Made by a program: the position numbers and the translations under genes. From JANYHF01 sp963732765 (GTDB taxonomy: Bacteria > Pseudomonadota > Alphaproteobacteria > Rhizobiales > Hyphomicrobiaceae): 64,000 nucleotides of DNA. Positions 51,429 to 60,372 of this stretch are shown here, in pieces (position 1 is the first letter of the stretch; each line of letters begins with the position of its first letter). Location of the stretch: positions 620,001 to 684,000 of the forward strand of contig CAVTAS010000008.1 in assembly GCA_963732765.1 (NCBI GenBank). Direction: 5' to 3'. The notes under the pieces were generated by a model that saw nothing but the letters and a program-made list of their open reading frames with translations, made no database searches and was not told the DNA's origin.

Positions 51429-52355
51429 GTGACTCTGGCATCGGCCGTGGCAATTCTGCGCAAGGATGGACTGAGCCGGGATCGCGCGCGGTTTCGCGCT
51501 TCGGGACCGGTCGGCCTTGCCGTGCTGCTGGTGCTGATGTTCTTGTCGGGCGTGCTGCTGGTTCTGGAGCGCGTCGAGCACAAGGGCTTGCGCAGCTTTC
51601 GCGCCAACTCGATGGATGCGCTCTCGCCCGTGCTGGAGACCGCGTCCCAGCCGGTGTATTACGCTCAGCGCCTGCGCCGGCAGGTCTACACCTACCTCGA
51701 TCTCATGACCGAGATGGACACCCTCAAAGCCGAGAACCAGCAACTGAAACAGTGGCGGTGGCGGGCCCAACAGCTTGAGACCGAGGCGCGCGAGTATCGC
51801 AAGCTGTTGCTCGCGGTCGATGATTCCAGCTACGGCTTCGCCACGGGCCGCGTTATCGCCGATGGCCGCAGCCCGTTCGTGCGCACCACCCTCATAAATA
51901 TCGGCCGCGCCCAAGGCGTCACCAACGGTTATGCAGTGGTCGACAGCGAGGGCTTCGTTGGCCGCATTGTCGAAACCGGCGAGCACTCCGCCCGCGTTCT
52001 TCTGTTCACCGATATCAACAGCCGGGTGCCGGTCGAGATCGGCCCCGAAGGGGTGCGTGCGATCATGCGAGGCGATGCGGAAAATCAACCTGTGATCGAG
52101 TTCCTGCCGTCCGACAGGACGATCGCGGTCGGCGACGAGATCAAGACGTCCGGCCAGGACGGCCTGCTGCCGCGTGGCTTGCCAATCGGCCGCGTGATCA
52201 AGGCCGAACAGTCTTTCCGAGTGGCGCCGCGGGTTCGCCTCGATCAGGTCGATTTCGCCAGCGTACTGTTCTATGCCGCTCCGGGACTGGAGCTGGCCAA
52301 CGGCGGCACGGCAGCCGCCGGCAACGGCGAGACTGTCGCGGTTCGAGCCCGGTAG
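51429..52355 (+). CDS. mreC: Rod-shape protein MreC
   Basis: About 308 residues. One N-terminal membrane segment (VGLAVLLVLMFLSGVLLVLE) is followed by a coiled coil (MTEMDTLKAENQQLKQWRWR). A periplasmic beta domain comes next with the family pattern RSPFVRTTLINIGRAQGVTN and AVVDSEGFVGRIVETGEHSA. MreC links MreB to the PBP2-RodA synthase. The GTG at 51429 is preferred, though a TTG at 51408 is in frame. The 127-base gap from mreB has no sign of a new gene. Confidence 0.92.
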   Translation: MTLASAVAILRKDGLSRDRARFRASGPVGLAVLLVLMFLSGVLLVLERVEHKGLRSFRANSMDALSPVLETASQPVYYAQRLRRQVYTYLDLMTEMDTLKAENQQLKQWRWRAQQLETEAREYRKLLLAVDDSSYGFATGRVIADGRSPFVRTTLINIGRAQGVTNGYAVVDSEGFVGRIVETGEHSARVLLFTDINSRVPVEIGPEGVRAIMRGDAENQPVIEFLPSDRTIAVGDEIKTSGQDGLLPRGLPIGRVIKAEQSFRVAPRVRLDQVDFASVLFYAAPGLELANGGTAAAGNGETVAVRAR

Positions 52356-52524
52356 CGTCGTGTCGGGCATCAGGCATCAAGGCTGTCGATGCCCGATGTC
52401 CGATGCCAATCCCACGGCTTGTGCGAGACGCAGCACTCGCGGCTTTGGATTTGCCATCTTCCAACATTAGGCATCGAATCCAATAGGAACGTCGGCCCTG
52501 GCCATGTCAGGGTAGGACATCCCG

Positions 52525-53091
52525 TTGACCTTGCCTCGTGATTTGCGGACAGTCATCGCCATGTTGCGTAAAGCTTATCTGCTGTTCCCGGTGCTGGTCA
52601 GCCTGATCGCGGTCCTGTCGACCTCGTTGCCGTGGGGGGCGCCGCTGAGCGTCTCGACAGCCTTGCCACTGCTGGCGCTGGGCGTGGTCTTTTACTGGGG
52701 CATCCATCGCCCCCGCCAATTGCCAGCACCTGCTGTTTTTCTGTTCGGCCTGCTCACCGATCTGGCAACGGACGGTCCGCTCGGGTTTTGGGCGCTGAAT
52801 TACCTGGCCGGTTATGCCGTGGCGGTTTACGGCCCACTCTGGAACGGCGGGCGGCGCGCTGGCGCGGCTGGAATCGTCTTGTTCGCGGTGGCCGTTCTTG
52901 TCGTGACGGGATTGAACTGGTCCTTGACCTCGCTGTTCTTCCTCAAGCCAATGCCGCTTCGCCCTCTCATGATCGGCGCTGCGGTGGCGCTGTTCGCCTA
53001 TCCCGTCATCGGCTTTGTACTGGCGCCGATCGAGCGGGCGGTCGGCCTGGCGCTGGAGCGCGTTGCCAACCCGCAGGACGATTGGCTGTGA
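52525..53091 (+). CDS. mreD: Rod-shape protein MreD
   Basis: A 188-residue polytopic membrane protein with five or six hydrophobic segments. The family-like FLFGLLTDLATDGPLGFWAL tract lies in the middle. The TTG at 52525 is the longest start; ATG 52561 (MLRKAYLLFPVL) is also plausible. It overlaps mrdA by four bases (GTGA), indicating coupling. The 170-base gap before it contains several copies of a GGGCATC/GATGCC motif that can form small hairpins. Confidence 0.88.
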   Translation: MTLPRDLRTVIAMLRKAYLLFPVLVSLIAVLSTSLPWGAPLSVSTALPLLALGVVFYWGIHRPRQLPAPAVFLFGLLTDLATDGPLGFWALNYLAGYAVAVYGPLWNGGRRAGAAGIVLFAVAVLVVTGLNWSLTSLFFLKPMPLRPLMIGAAVALFAYPVIGFVLAPIERAVGLALERVANPQDDWL

Positions 53092-55025
53092 ACCGTCCGC
53101 ACCTCACGTTCCGCGCCCGGCGTCGTCGTTTGGCGCTATGGATGATGCGCTGGGTTCTGCCACGACCGCCGCGCAAGGGCGAGGAGGCGCAGGTGCTAAC
53201 CGGCCGCTTCACGCGCCGCGCCCTTATCATGGGTGGGGTGCAGGGCGGGCTCATCGGGCTGCTTGCGGTGCGCTTGTACGAGCTGCAGATCACCTATTCG
53301 CCACGCTACCGGCTGCTGGCCGAAGCCAATCGCATCAATACCCAGAACGTGCCGGTCGTGCGCGGCGGCATCCGTGACCGCTTCGGCGTTGTGCTGGCCG
53401 AGAGCCTGGAGAACTTGCAGGCCGTGCTGATCCCCGACCTCGCCGACGATGTGAACGGCACCATTGAGCGTCTCGAAAAAATCATTGTGCTGAGTGACGA
53501 GGACCGCCAGCGTCTTTTGGATGTTACGGCCAAACAGAGCCGCCTCCTGCCTGTGCTGATCAAAGACAATCTGACCTGGGAGGAATTTGCCCGCGTCAAT
53601 GTGCTGACCCCGCAACTGCCTGGCGTCGAGACGCAAGCCGGCTGGCTGCGCCGCTACGATCACGGGCCGGAAATCTGTCACGTGGTGGGATACGTTGGCC
53701 GCGCCGATGTGGTGGAGACGGACAAGGACCCGGCCTTGCGGCTGACCGGACAGCGCGTGGGCAAATCCGGCGTCGAACTCGGCATGGAGCCGGCCTTGCG
53801 CGGCACGCCTGGATTGGTCCGCCGCGAGGTGGATGCGCGCGGCCGGGTGGTGCGCGAGCTGGAGCGCGTGCCGGGCGAGGCGGGCAAGCATCTGACGCTC
53901 ACCATCGACACACAAACACAACGCTTTGCCCTCAACCGGATGAAGTCGGACGACTGGTCCGCGGTTGTCGCGATGGACGTCGCATCGGGGGAGATCCTCG
54001 CCCTGGCCTCCACGCCCAGTTACGATCCCGCCATGTTTGCTGCGGGCATCAGCACCGCCAACTGGCAGAAACTGCAAGCCGAGGATGGCGATCCCTTGGT
54101 CAACAAAGCGGTACGCGGACAATATCCGCCCGGCTCCACCTTCAAGATCGTGACGGCCCTGGCAGGACTGGCGGCTGGTGTGATCACGTCCGAGACCAAA
54201 GTCACCTGCACCGGCGGCTACGACTACGGCGGGCAGCACTTCGGCTGCTGGAAGGCCGGCGGCCACGGCACTGTGCAACTGCACCAGGCCATGGCGGAAT
54301 CCTGTGACGTGTTCTTTTACGAGACGGCGCGCCTCACCGGCATCGACAAGCTGGCGGCGGCCGCGCGCGAGCTTGGCTTCGGCGTCACCCACGATATTGG
54401 CCTGGCCGGTGTGCGCGCTGGCGTGATGCCCGATCCGGCCTGGAAGCTGAAGATGCGCGCCCGTCCCTGGCTGGGCGGCGAGACGGTGCAAGCGGGAATC
54501 GGGCAGGGTTATGTGATCGCCTCGCCGTTGCAGATGGCGATCATGACGGCGCGCGTGGCCAGCGGCGTGAAACTGGCGCCGAAACTGATCCGTCAGGCCG
54601 GTCAAGGCGCTATACAAAAGGCGTCGAAGGCTGCGCTGCTATCCTTCAGCCGCGCGGACTTGGACGTGGTGCGCAAAGGCATGATCGGGGTCGTCAACGA
54701 TCCCGGCGGCACGGCTGGCGGCGCGGCGCTGCCTGGCGTCGTGGTTGCGGGCAAGACGGGCACCTCGCAGGTTGCGCGCGCCTCGCGTGGGGTGCCCAAC
54801 GAGCAGGTGTCGCGCCTGCTGCGGGATCACTCGCTGTTCGTGTGTTACGCCCCAGCCGAGGCGCCGCGCTATGCTGTCGCCGCGGTGGTCGAACATGGCG
54901 GCGGCGGTTCGCGCGCCGCCGCCCCGCTCGCCCGGGATATTCTGGCCGATCTGCTGGTCCGCGACCCCGGCAGCCGTCCCGGCGCCTATTCCACGCCGCC
55001 CGGCCGGCCGAACCGGGAGGGATGA
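53088..55025 (+). CDS. mrdA: Penicillin-binding protein 2, elongation transpeptidase
   Basis: A 645-residue peptidoglycan DD-transpeptidase. It begins with GTG 53088 inside the mreD stop region. A short basic cytoplasmic tail precedes one membrane anchor (RALIMGGVQGGLIGLLAVRL). The PBP dimerisation domain follows, then the transpeptidase with SXXK in YPPGSTFKIVTALAGLA, the second motif in MAESCDVFFYETA (SxD in place of SxN, normal for PBP2), and KTG in VVAGKTGTSQVA. It works with RodA, encoded next with an ATGA overlap. Confidence 0.95.
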   Translation: MNRPHLTFRARRRRLALWMMRWVLPRPPRKGEEAQVLTGRFTRRALIMGGVQGGLIGLLAVRLYELQITYSPRYRLLAEANRINTQNVPVVRGGIRDRFGVVLAESLENLQAVLIPDLADDVNGTIERLEKIIVLSDEDRQRLLDVTAKQSRLLPVLIKDNLTWEEFARVNVLTPQLPGVETQAGWLRRYDHGPEICHVVGYVGRADVVETDKDPALRLTGQRVGKSGVELGMEPALRGTPGLVRREVDARGRVVRELERVPGEAGKHLTLTIDTQTQRFALNRMKSDDWSAVVAMDVASGEILALASTPSYDPAMFAAGISTANWQKLQAEDGDPLVNKAVRGQYPPGSTFKIVTALAGLAAGVITSETKVTCTGGYDYGGQHFGCWKAGGHGTVQLHQAMAESCDVFFYETARLTGIDKLAAAARELGFGVTHDIGLAGVRAGVMPDPAWKLKMRARPWLGGETVQAGIGQGYVIASPLQMAIMTARVASGVKLAPKLIRQAGQGAIQKASKAALLSFSRADLDVVRKGMIGVVNDPGGTAGGAALPGVVVAGKTGTSQVARASRGVPNEQVSRLLRDHSLFVCYAPAEAPRYAVAAVVEHGGGGSRAAAPLARDILADLLVRDPGSRPGAYSTPPGRPNREG

Positions 55026-56191
55026 CCATGTCGCTGGCCTTTCCGCAATCGCATCGCGAGGAGCGCGGCGCCTGGGCGACGCCCATTCCCTGGTTGATAC
55101 CTCCCCTGGCCGCCGTGATCGGCGGCATTGGCGTCGCCACGCTTTACTCGGTCGCGGGCGGCTCCATGGACCCCTGGGCGATGCGCCATGTGCAGCGGCT
55201 GCTGATCGGCTTTGGGGTGATGTTCGCGCTCCTGCTGGTGCCGGGTAGACTGTGGTTACAAATCGCCTATCCGGTCTATGTCGTCGCGCTCCTGCTGGTG
55301 CTTGCGGTCATGCTGCGCGGTACCCAAGCCATGGGCGCGCAACGCTGGCTGACCGTGGGGCCGATCAGTTTGCAGCCGTCCGAGATCATGAAGTTCGCGC
55401 TCATTCTGGTGCTGGCGCGCTATTTCCACGATCTGCCGGGGCGCCTGATCTCGCATCCGCTGGCCGTGCTGGCGCCGCTCGTCATGGTGGCTGCGCCGAT
55501 GGTGCTGATCCTGAAACAGCCCGACCTTGGCACCGCGCTGCTGCTTGGCATGACAGGGCTGATGCTGATCGTGCTCTCGGGCACGGCCTTGCAGTATCTG
55601 GTCGCCGGGGCTGTTGCGATAAGCGTTGCCGCGCCGCTGTCCTGGACCTTGCTGCACGGCTACCAGAAGCAACGCCTGTTGGTGTTCTGGGATCCCGGCA
55701 TCGATCCGCTCGGCAAGGGCTATCAGATCTACCAGTCCAAGATCGCGCTGGGCAGTGGTGGTTATGCCGGCAAGGGCTTCCTGCAGGGCACGCAGACGCA
55801 GCTCGATTTCGTGCCCGAGAAACACACCGACTTCATCTTCGCGCTGTGGGCCGAAGAGACCGGGTTCTTTGGCTCAATCGTGCTGATCGTGCTGTTTCTC
55901 GCCCTGATCTGGTGCCTCACCCTGTTGGCGCTGCGGGCCAAGACGGTGTTCGCGCGGTTGCTGATTTCGGGCGTGGCGACCTCGCTGTTTCTGCACGTTT
56001 TCGTCAACATCGCGATGGTGATCGGGCTGGCCCCGGTGGTCGGCGTGCCGCTGCCGCTGATCTCCTATGGCGGCACCTCGCTGTTCTCGTTGATGATCGG
56101 CCTTGGTCTGTCGCTGGGGATCGCGGGACGGGTCGAACAGTTACGCCGCCCCACCACACTGGTGCGCGGCGAAAAGCCAGCCCTGAAGTGA
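55022..56191 (+). CDS. rodA: RodA, SEDS glycosyltransferase
   Basis: A 389-residue polytopic SEDS-family polymerase that builds glycan strands with PBP2. Conserved tracts include MGAQRWLTVGPISLQPSEIM, LKQPDLGTALLLGMTGLMLI, DFVPEKHTDFIFALWAEETG with the catalytic-region Asp, and the end VVGVPLPLISYGGTSLFSLM. The ATG overlaps the mrdA stop codon. Length is normal. Confidence 0.96.
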   Translation: MTMSLAFPQSHREERGAWATPIPWLIPPLAAVIGGIGVATLYSVAGGSMDPWAMRHVQRLLIGFGVMFALLLVPGRLWLQIAYPVYVVALLLVLAVMLRGTQAMGAQRWLTVGPISLQPSEIMKFALILVLARYFHDLPGRLISHPLAVLAPLVMVAAPMVLILKQPDLGTALLLGMTGLMLIVLSGTALQYLVAGAVAISVAAPLSWTLLHGYQKQRLLVFWDPGIDPLGKGYQIYQSKIALGSGGYAGKGFLQGTQTQLDFVPEKHTDFIFALWAEETGFFGSIVLIVLFLALIWCLTLLALRAKTVFARLLISGVATSLFLHVFVNIAMVIGLAPVVGVPLPLISYGGTSLFSLMIGLGLSLGIAGRVEQLRRPTTLVRGEKPALK

Positions 56192-56207
56192 CGCGTTGTC
56201 CCATGCC

Positions 56208-56909
56208 ATGGACCAAACCACCCTTGGAAAACCGGTTGCCGAGCCGGTGCGGGATGGCCAAGATGCCGGCGACTCAACGGGGCGGATTGTTGGTATGCGG
56301 GCTGAGCTGAAAAGCGCAAAGGCGGACGGAGTGCGATCGGCTGCGCGCGCGCTCGCGCTCGGCCTCGCGGCGGTTCTGGCGGGCTGCAACGGTCCGGACG
56401 GCGCGAACCAGTCCACTGGCAGCATGTCGCTGGCCGCGCTGCCAATTTTGCCCGGATTTGGCATCACGGCGCCTGGCAAGCCGGTGGACGTCTACATCAA
56501 GTTCGCGCGCCTGGCCAAAGCGTGCTGGCTGACTGCGCCTGCCCCCTTGCAGGAGGGCTATCTGTTCACCGCCGACGCCAATCCAGAGGGGCGTGGCGGC
56601 GCGGTCAGCATCGTGATCTTCGAAAAGAACGCCTCAGCGGGCATCAAGGGTGATCGCGGGCTGGCGGCCTATTCCATGTCGCTGACGCCGTCCGGCGCCG
56701 AGGCAACGTCCATTGGCGTCGATAATGCCCGCGTTCCCGAAGGGTTCGCTAAAAAGATGCAGGCCGACGTTGAGCGCTGGGCTGCCGGCGAGACGGACTG
56801 CAACGCCGCCCGGGCCTGGCCAACGCAGAAGGCCACGGGCGAAGAACTAGAGCCCGGCCAAACCGCCAAACTGCTCAAGGCTGTGGTGGGCAAGAAGAAG
56901 GCGCTCTAA
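56208..56909 (+). CDS. Putative lipoprotein of unknown function
   Basis: About 233 residues as read. A hydrophobic stretch ends in a lipobox (LALGLAAVLAGCNGPDG), so the protein is probably an outer- or inner-membrane lipoprotein; starting at ATG 56295 would place the lipobox at the usual distance. The mature part has two further Cys (AKACWLTAPAPLQEGYLFTA and AAGETDCNAARAW). I do not recognise the family. It is 16 bases after rodA, so it is probably last in the rod operon and may have an envelope role. Confidence 0.65.
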   Translation: MDQTTLGKPVAEPVRDGQDAGDSTGRIVGMRAELKSAKADGVRSAARALALGLAAVLAGCNGPDGANQSTGSMSLAALPILPGFGITAPGKPVDVYIKFARLAKACWLTAPAPLQEGYLFTADANPEGRGGAVSIVIFEKNASAGIKGDRGLAAYSMSLTPSGAEATSIGVDNARVPEGFAKKMQADVERWAAGETDCNAARAWPTQKATGEELEPGQTAKLLKAVVGKKKAL

Positions 56910-56922
56910 TTCGCAAGGCACC

Positions 56923-57126
56923 TCACCCCACGGCTGGCTTCAGTTCGCTTTCCTTGGCGATGCGCTCATACGCCTCGGTCATGGTTTTGATGCGGTAGAG
57001 CCGTTCGCCGCTGTCGTGCGGCAACAGGCGCAAGATCTTGAAACCGCGCAACGATTGGCTGGCGCCGAAGCGCGGCGAGGATTGAAGGTCGACCATTTGT
57101 CCGACGGCATACTTAGGATTGGCCAT
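56923..57126 (-). CDS. Small conserved-type hypothetical protein
   Basis: A 67-residue protein, MANPKYAVGQMVDLQSSPRF to SELKPAVG. The pattern GFKILRLLPHD and YRIKTMTEAYERIAKESEL is like small beta-rich proteins seen widely in Rhizobiales, whose function is unknown. Its ATG overlaps the stop codon of the upstream gene by 14 bases, so the two are coupled. It converges on the lipoprotein gene with 13 bases between. Confidence 0.65.
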   Translation of the reverse strand: MANPKYAVGQMVDLQSSPRFGASQSLRGFKILRLLPHDSGERLYRIKTMTEAYERIAKESELKPAVG

Positions 57127-57388
57127 GGGGTGTCTGTGCATCCTTGCTGAGGGCGGCCGCCAGATCGGCGGGATCGATGGTGGTGACTTGCCGAGCGGCC
57201 GCAGAGATGTGCGGCGCCGGCAGGGAAATGCTGGTCGAGACGCGCCGCCAGACTGACAGTGTCAGCCCGTCCATCTGTTCTTCGATGGTCTCAACGTCAT
57301 ACGTGCCGGGCGGCTGCGGACCCTCAACGCCCGGCAGCGCAAACGGATGCGCAAAGCGTACGCTCCGATGCGTCAGGCGTTCCGTCAT
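57113..57388 (-). CDS. Small conserved-type hypothetical protein
   Basis: A 91-residue protein with the tract SVRFAHPFALPGVEGPQPPG followed by TYDVETIEEQMDGL, then RRVSTSISL and DPADLAAAL. I recall similar small proteins in Rhizobiales but no function. There is no signal or membrane segment. It is first of a coupled pair with the gene at 56923. Confidence 0.65.
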   Translation of the reverse strand: MTERLTHRSVRFAHPFALPGVEGPQPPGTYDVETIEEQMDGLTLSVWRRVSTSISLPAPHISAAARQVTTIDPADLAAALSKDAQTPHGQS

Positions 57389-57480
57389 GTGGCGGGTTCG
57401 ATGTGTGGCACAATTTCACAATACACCCGCGCGCACCGGCAATTATGTTCGCTGTGGAATAAACATGAAGCCATGCGAGG

Positions 57481-59586
57481 CTACCCAAACAGGAAGTCGT
57501 CGGCGGTGAGTTGGGCGCTGTTGACGTTCAGCAGGGTCACGGTTTCGTTCGCCGCCAGCGTCAGGATCGTGTTGGCCCCGCTTTGCACAATTGCGTGACG
57601 GGCGACCAGATCGCTGAAGCTTGTGGCCAGGTCGAGGCCGATCTTCAGGAAGTCGTGGCCAAATCCGGTAGCGACGAAGTCGGTGATGGTGTCGCGTTCG
57701 ATGCCGGAGAGCTGCTTGCCGAACGCGAACACATCGGCGCCGGCCCCGCCGGTCAGCACGTTGATGCCCTTGCCGCCGGACAGTCCGTCGTTGCCATTGC
57801 CGCCGCTCAGCGTGTCGTTGGACGTGCCGCCCAAAAGGCTGTCGTTGCCGTCCATGCCATAGAGCACGCTGCGGCCGCCGGCATTGATCAGGATGTTGTC
57901 GAGGCCGTTGCCCGTCCCGGTACGGGCGGCTGTGCCCAATAGGGTGAGATTTTCTACGTTGGCGGCGAGCGTGTAGCTGAAGGCTGCACGCACAGTGTCG
58001 ATGCCGGCATTGAAGCCTTCCGTAATCTGGTCGGTGGAGCGGTCCAGAATAAAGGTGTCGTTGCCAAAACCACCAATCAGGCTGTCGACCCCCAGTCCGC
58101 CATCCAGAACATTGTTTCCGGCATTTCCGGTCAGCACGTTTTGCCCGGTATTGCCGGTTGCGTTGATGCTGTCCAGTCCGGTCAGCGTCAGGTTCTCCAG
58201 ATTGGCGCCCAGCATGGCGCTGATGCTCGATTTCAAGGTATCGGTGCCCGCTTTGGCGGCCTCGGTCACGATGTCTCCGGTCGCGTCGACCACATAGGTG
58301 TCGTTGCCCAGGCCTCCGCTCATGGTGTCTGCGCCCAGGCCACCGTCAAGAACGTTGTCCGCGCCGTTGCCTATCAGCAGATTGTTGAGGCCGTTGCCGG
58401 TGCCGTTGGAAGCCAGCGCGCCAGTCAGCGTTAGGTTTTCGAGCTCGGCGCCGAGTGACACAGTGGCGCTCGACTGCACCAGATCGATACCGCCGCCAGC
58501 CGCCTCGCTGATGACCTCGGCAGAGCCGTCCACCAGATAGGTATCGTTGCCCACCCCGCCCGAGAGTGTATCGAGCCCAGTCCCGCCATCCAACGTGTCA
58601 TTGCCGATGCCGCCTGAAAGTGCGTCTGCCCCTGCGCCTCCGATCAGGAGATTGGCCGCGTCATTGCCTGCGATGGTGTCGTTGCCGCCGCCGCCCGACG
58701 CATTTTCGATCAGCGTCTTGTAGGCGATGGCGATGTTGTTGGTCATGCCGGCCGCCGACGAATAATGGCCAGCCAGCAAGTTGATGTTGGAGGCCTTGGC
58801 ATAGCCCGAGAGGTCCAGCTTATCGATGCCGCTGGCGTCGTAGATGGTCAGGATCGGGTGCAGATTGGCATTGAAGTTGTAGACATTGGCAACCGCCGCG
58901 CCAATGCCGTTGACGTTGAAGCCATAGGTCGTGGCGCCAGCGCGGGTGGTGGGATCTGCGCCGTACATGGTCTGGATGGCCAAGACGTCGTTCAGCATCG
59001 GAGTCTGGGCATAATAGGCGACGCCGTTGGCCGACCAACTCGCCTGTCCCGTTTCCCAGACCGGGAAGTACGACATGACCGAGTACATGTGGCTGTCCTG
59101 GAGGCTCGAGGCGTCGGTCAGCCAGTTGGCCGAGCCATTGTAATTGCCCATATGATGGAGGCCGAGTGCATGGCCGATCTCATGGAGGTAGGTGTGAAAC
59201 GAGTAGTCGCCGACGGCGGGACGCGTGAGTTCAGCGTAGTTCGAATTCATCCAGACGCTGCTGCCTTCCCAGCTGCGGGCGTTCGGGTAGTAGCCATAGC
59301 CATAGGCGTCGGTGGAGGTGTGATTTGAGAACCGGAATGTTGAACTCGCGCTGCTGCCGCCCGGCGAGGTGTTCGGCGCAATCAGCTCGTCCCAGACTTT
59401 GATCGCAAGCGACGCCGCCGCTTGCTGGCTGGCGTTGAAGGCCGCAAAGCCGGCCCGCTCGCCGGCGCTGGCTGGTATCCAGCTGTTGCTGGTCGGGAAC
59501 CCATAGGTCCAGGTTTTACCCGAAACGTGCCAGCCGGAATCGAGCTGGCCAATGACCTGCGCATTCGTCCAAGACGCCAACGCCAC
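57481..59586 (-). CDS. Serralysin-like RTX metalloprotease (M10)
   Basis: A 701-residue zinc protease with RTX repeats. The GTG at 59586 has GAGG close upstream. The N-terminal catalytic domain has the zinc motif HTYLHEIGHALGLHH (His135, Glu136, His139, His145) and the Met-turn SHMYSVMSYF (Met171). A linker LDLSGYAKASNINLLAGHYS leads to RTX nonapeptides from about residue 290 (GGAGADALSGGIGNDTLDGG) in several blocks. They are separated by the spacer ENLTLTG that also occurs in the two RTX peroxidase proteins. The C-terminus ends LTADDFLFG, hydrophobic as in type I substrates. No Sec signal and no type I exporter or inhibitor gene is nearby. Confidence 0.93.
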   Translation of the reverse strand: MALASWTNAQVIGQLDSGWHVSGKTWTYGFPTSNSWIPASAGERAGFAAFNASQQAAASLAIKVWDELIAPNTSPGGSSASSTFRFSNHTSTDAYGYGYYPNARSWEGSSVWMNSNYAELTRPAVGDYSFHTYLHEIGHALGLHHMGNYNGSANWLTDASSLQDSHMYSVMSYFPVWETGQASWSANGVAYYAQTPMLNDVLAIQTMYGADPTTRAGATTYGFNVNGIGAAVANVYNFNANLHPILTIYDASGIDKLDLSGYAKASNINLLAGHYSSAAGMTNNIAIAYKTLIENASGGGGNDTIAGNDAANLLIGGAGADALSGGIGNDTLDGGTGLDTLSGGVGNDTYLVDGSAEVISEAAGGGIDLVQSSATVSLGAELENLTLTGALASNGTGNGLNNLLIGNGADNVLDGGLGADTMSGGLGNDTYVVDATGDIVTEAAKAGTDTLKSSISAMLGANLENLTLTGLDSINATGNTGQNVLTGNAGNNVLDGGLGVDSLIGGFGNDTFILDRSTDQITEGFNAGIDTVRAAFSYTLAANVENLTLLGTAARTGTGNGLDNILINAGGRSVLYGMDGNDSLLGGTSNDTLSGGNGNDGLSGGKGINVLTGGAGADVFAFGKQLSGIERDTITDFVATGFGHDFLKIGLDLATSFSDLVARHAIVQSGANTILTLAANETVTLLNVNSAQLTADDFLFG

Positions 59587-59912
59587 GACACTGCCTCACG
59601 CAACGCCACACCACGTGGCAGATAGTCCTCCCAAACCGCTGCTGAGCGACTAAGAAGATCGATAGAATGCAATGGATTGGTAAGATTATCGCCAGCCAGC
59701 GATCGGGCATCAGGCACAGTTCGCTTCAGTTCATTCGGCGCGAAATGCCTGTCATGGTATGGACGTATCGATGCGACGGTGTACCCGCGCGTTGCGCTAG
59801 CCGTAGTCCTGACCACCCGGCTAGGTTGCCGCGCGGGTCAGTCAGGTTCTGATAGGGTTCCAGGGACAACACCCCCCGTAGCCGTCGTCGCAATGCAACA
59901 GGAGATCTCCGG
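59587..59912. other. Divergent promoter region, protease and hydroxylase
   Basis: About 325 bases between the minus-strand protease and the plus-strand iorA-like gene. AGGAGA lies before ATG 59913. No operator could be named. Confidence 0.4.
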
Positions 59913-60371
59913 ATGATCACACTCTCCGTCAACGGCGTCGATCATGCCATTGATGCCGAAAAAGACATGCCGCTGCTTTGGGCCATTCGCGACCTGGTAG
60001 GTCTGACCGGCACCAAGTTCGGCTGTGGCGTGGCCCAATGCGGCGCCTGCACCGTGCATCTCGATGGCGTTCCCGTCCGCTCGTGCCAGACCTTTATTGG
60101 CGACGTGGGAACCGGCAAAATCACCACCATCGAAGGCGTGACGGGCAAGATCGCCGAGACTGTGCAGACCGTTTGGGCCGAGATGGATGTGCCGCAATGC
60201 GGCTATTGCCAGTCCGGACAGATCATGTCGACGGTGGCGCTACTCGCGGAAAAGAAGAGGCCAAGCGACGCCGATATCGACTCGGCGATGGCGGGCAACT
60301 TGTGCCGCTGCGCGACCTACCACCGGATTCGCGGTGCCATCCACGAAGCTGCTCGCCGTCTGGAGGCTTAA
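59913..60371 (+). CDS. [2Fe-2S] subunit of a molybdenum hydroxylase, IorA-like
   Basis: A 152-residue electron-transfer subunit. Two [2Fe-2S] sites are seen: FGCGVAQCGACTVHLDG with a distal Cys (VRSCQTF), and PQCGYCQSGQIM with AGNLCRCATYHRIRGAI. It is in the small-subunit class that pairs with a large subunit lacking FAD, as in isoquinoline 1-oxidoreductase. It ends one base before the large-subunit start. The substrate is not known. Confidence 0.92.
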   Translation: MITLSVNGVDHAIDAEKDMPLLWAIRDLVGLTGTKFGCGVAQCGACTVHLDGVPVRSCQTFIGDVGTGKITTIEGVTGKIAETVQTVWAEMDVPQCGYCQSGQIMSTVALLAEKKRPSDADIDSAMAGNLCRCATYHRIRGAIHEAARRLEA

Positions 60372-60372
60372 G

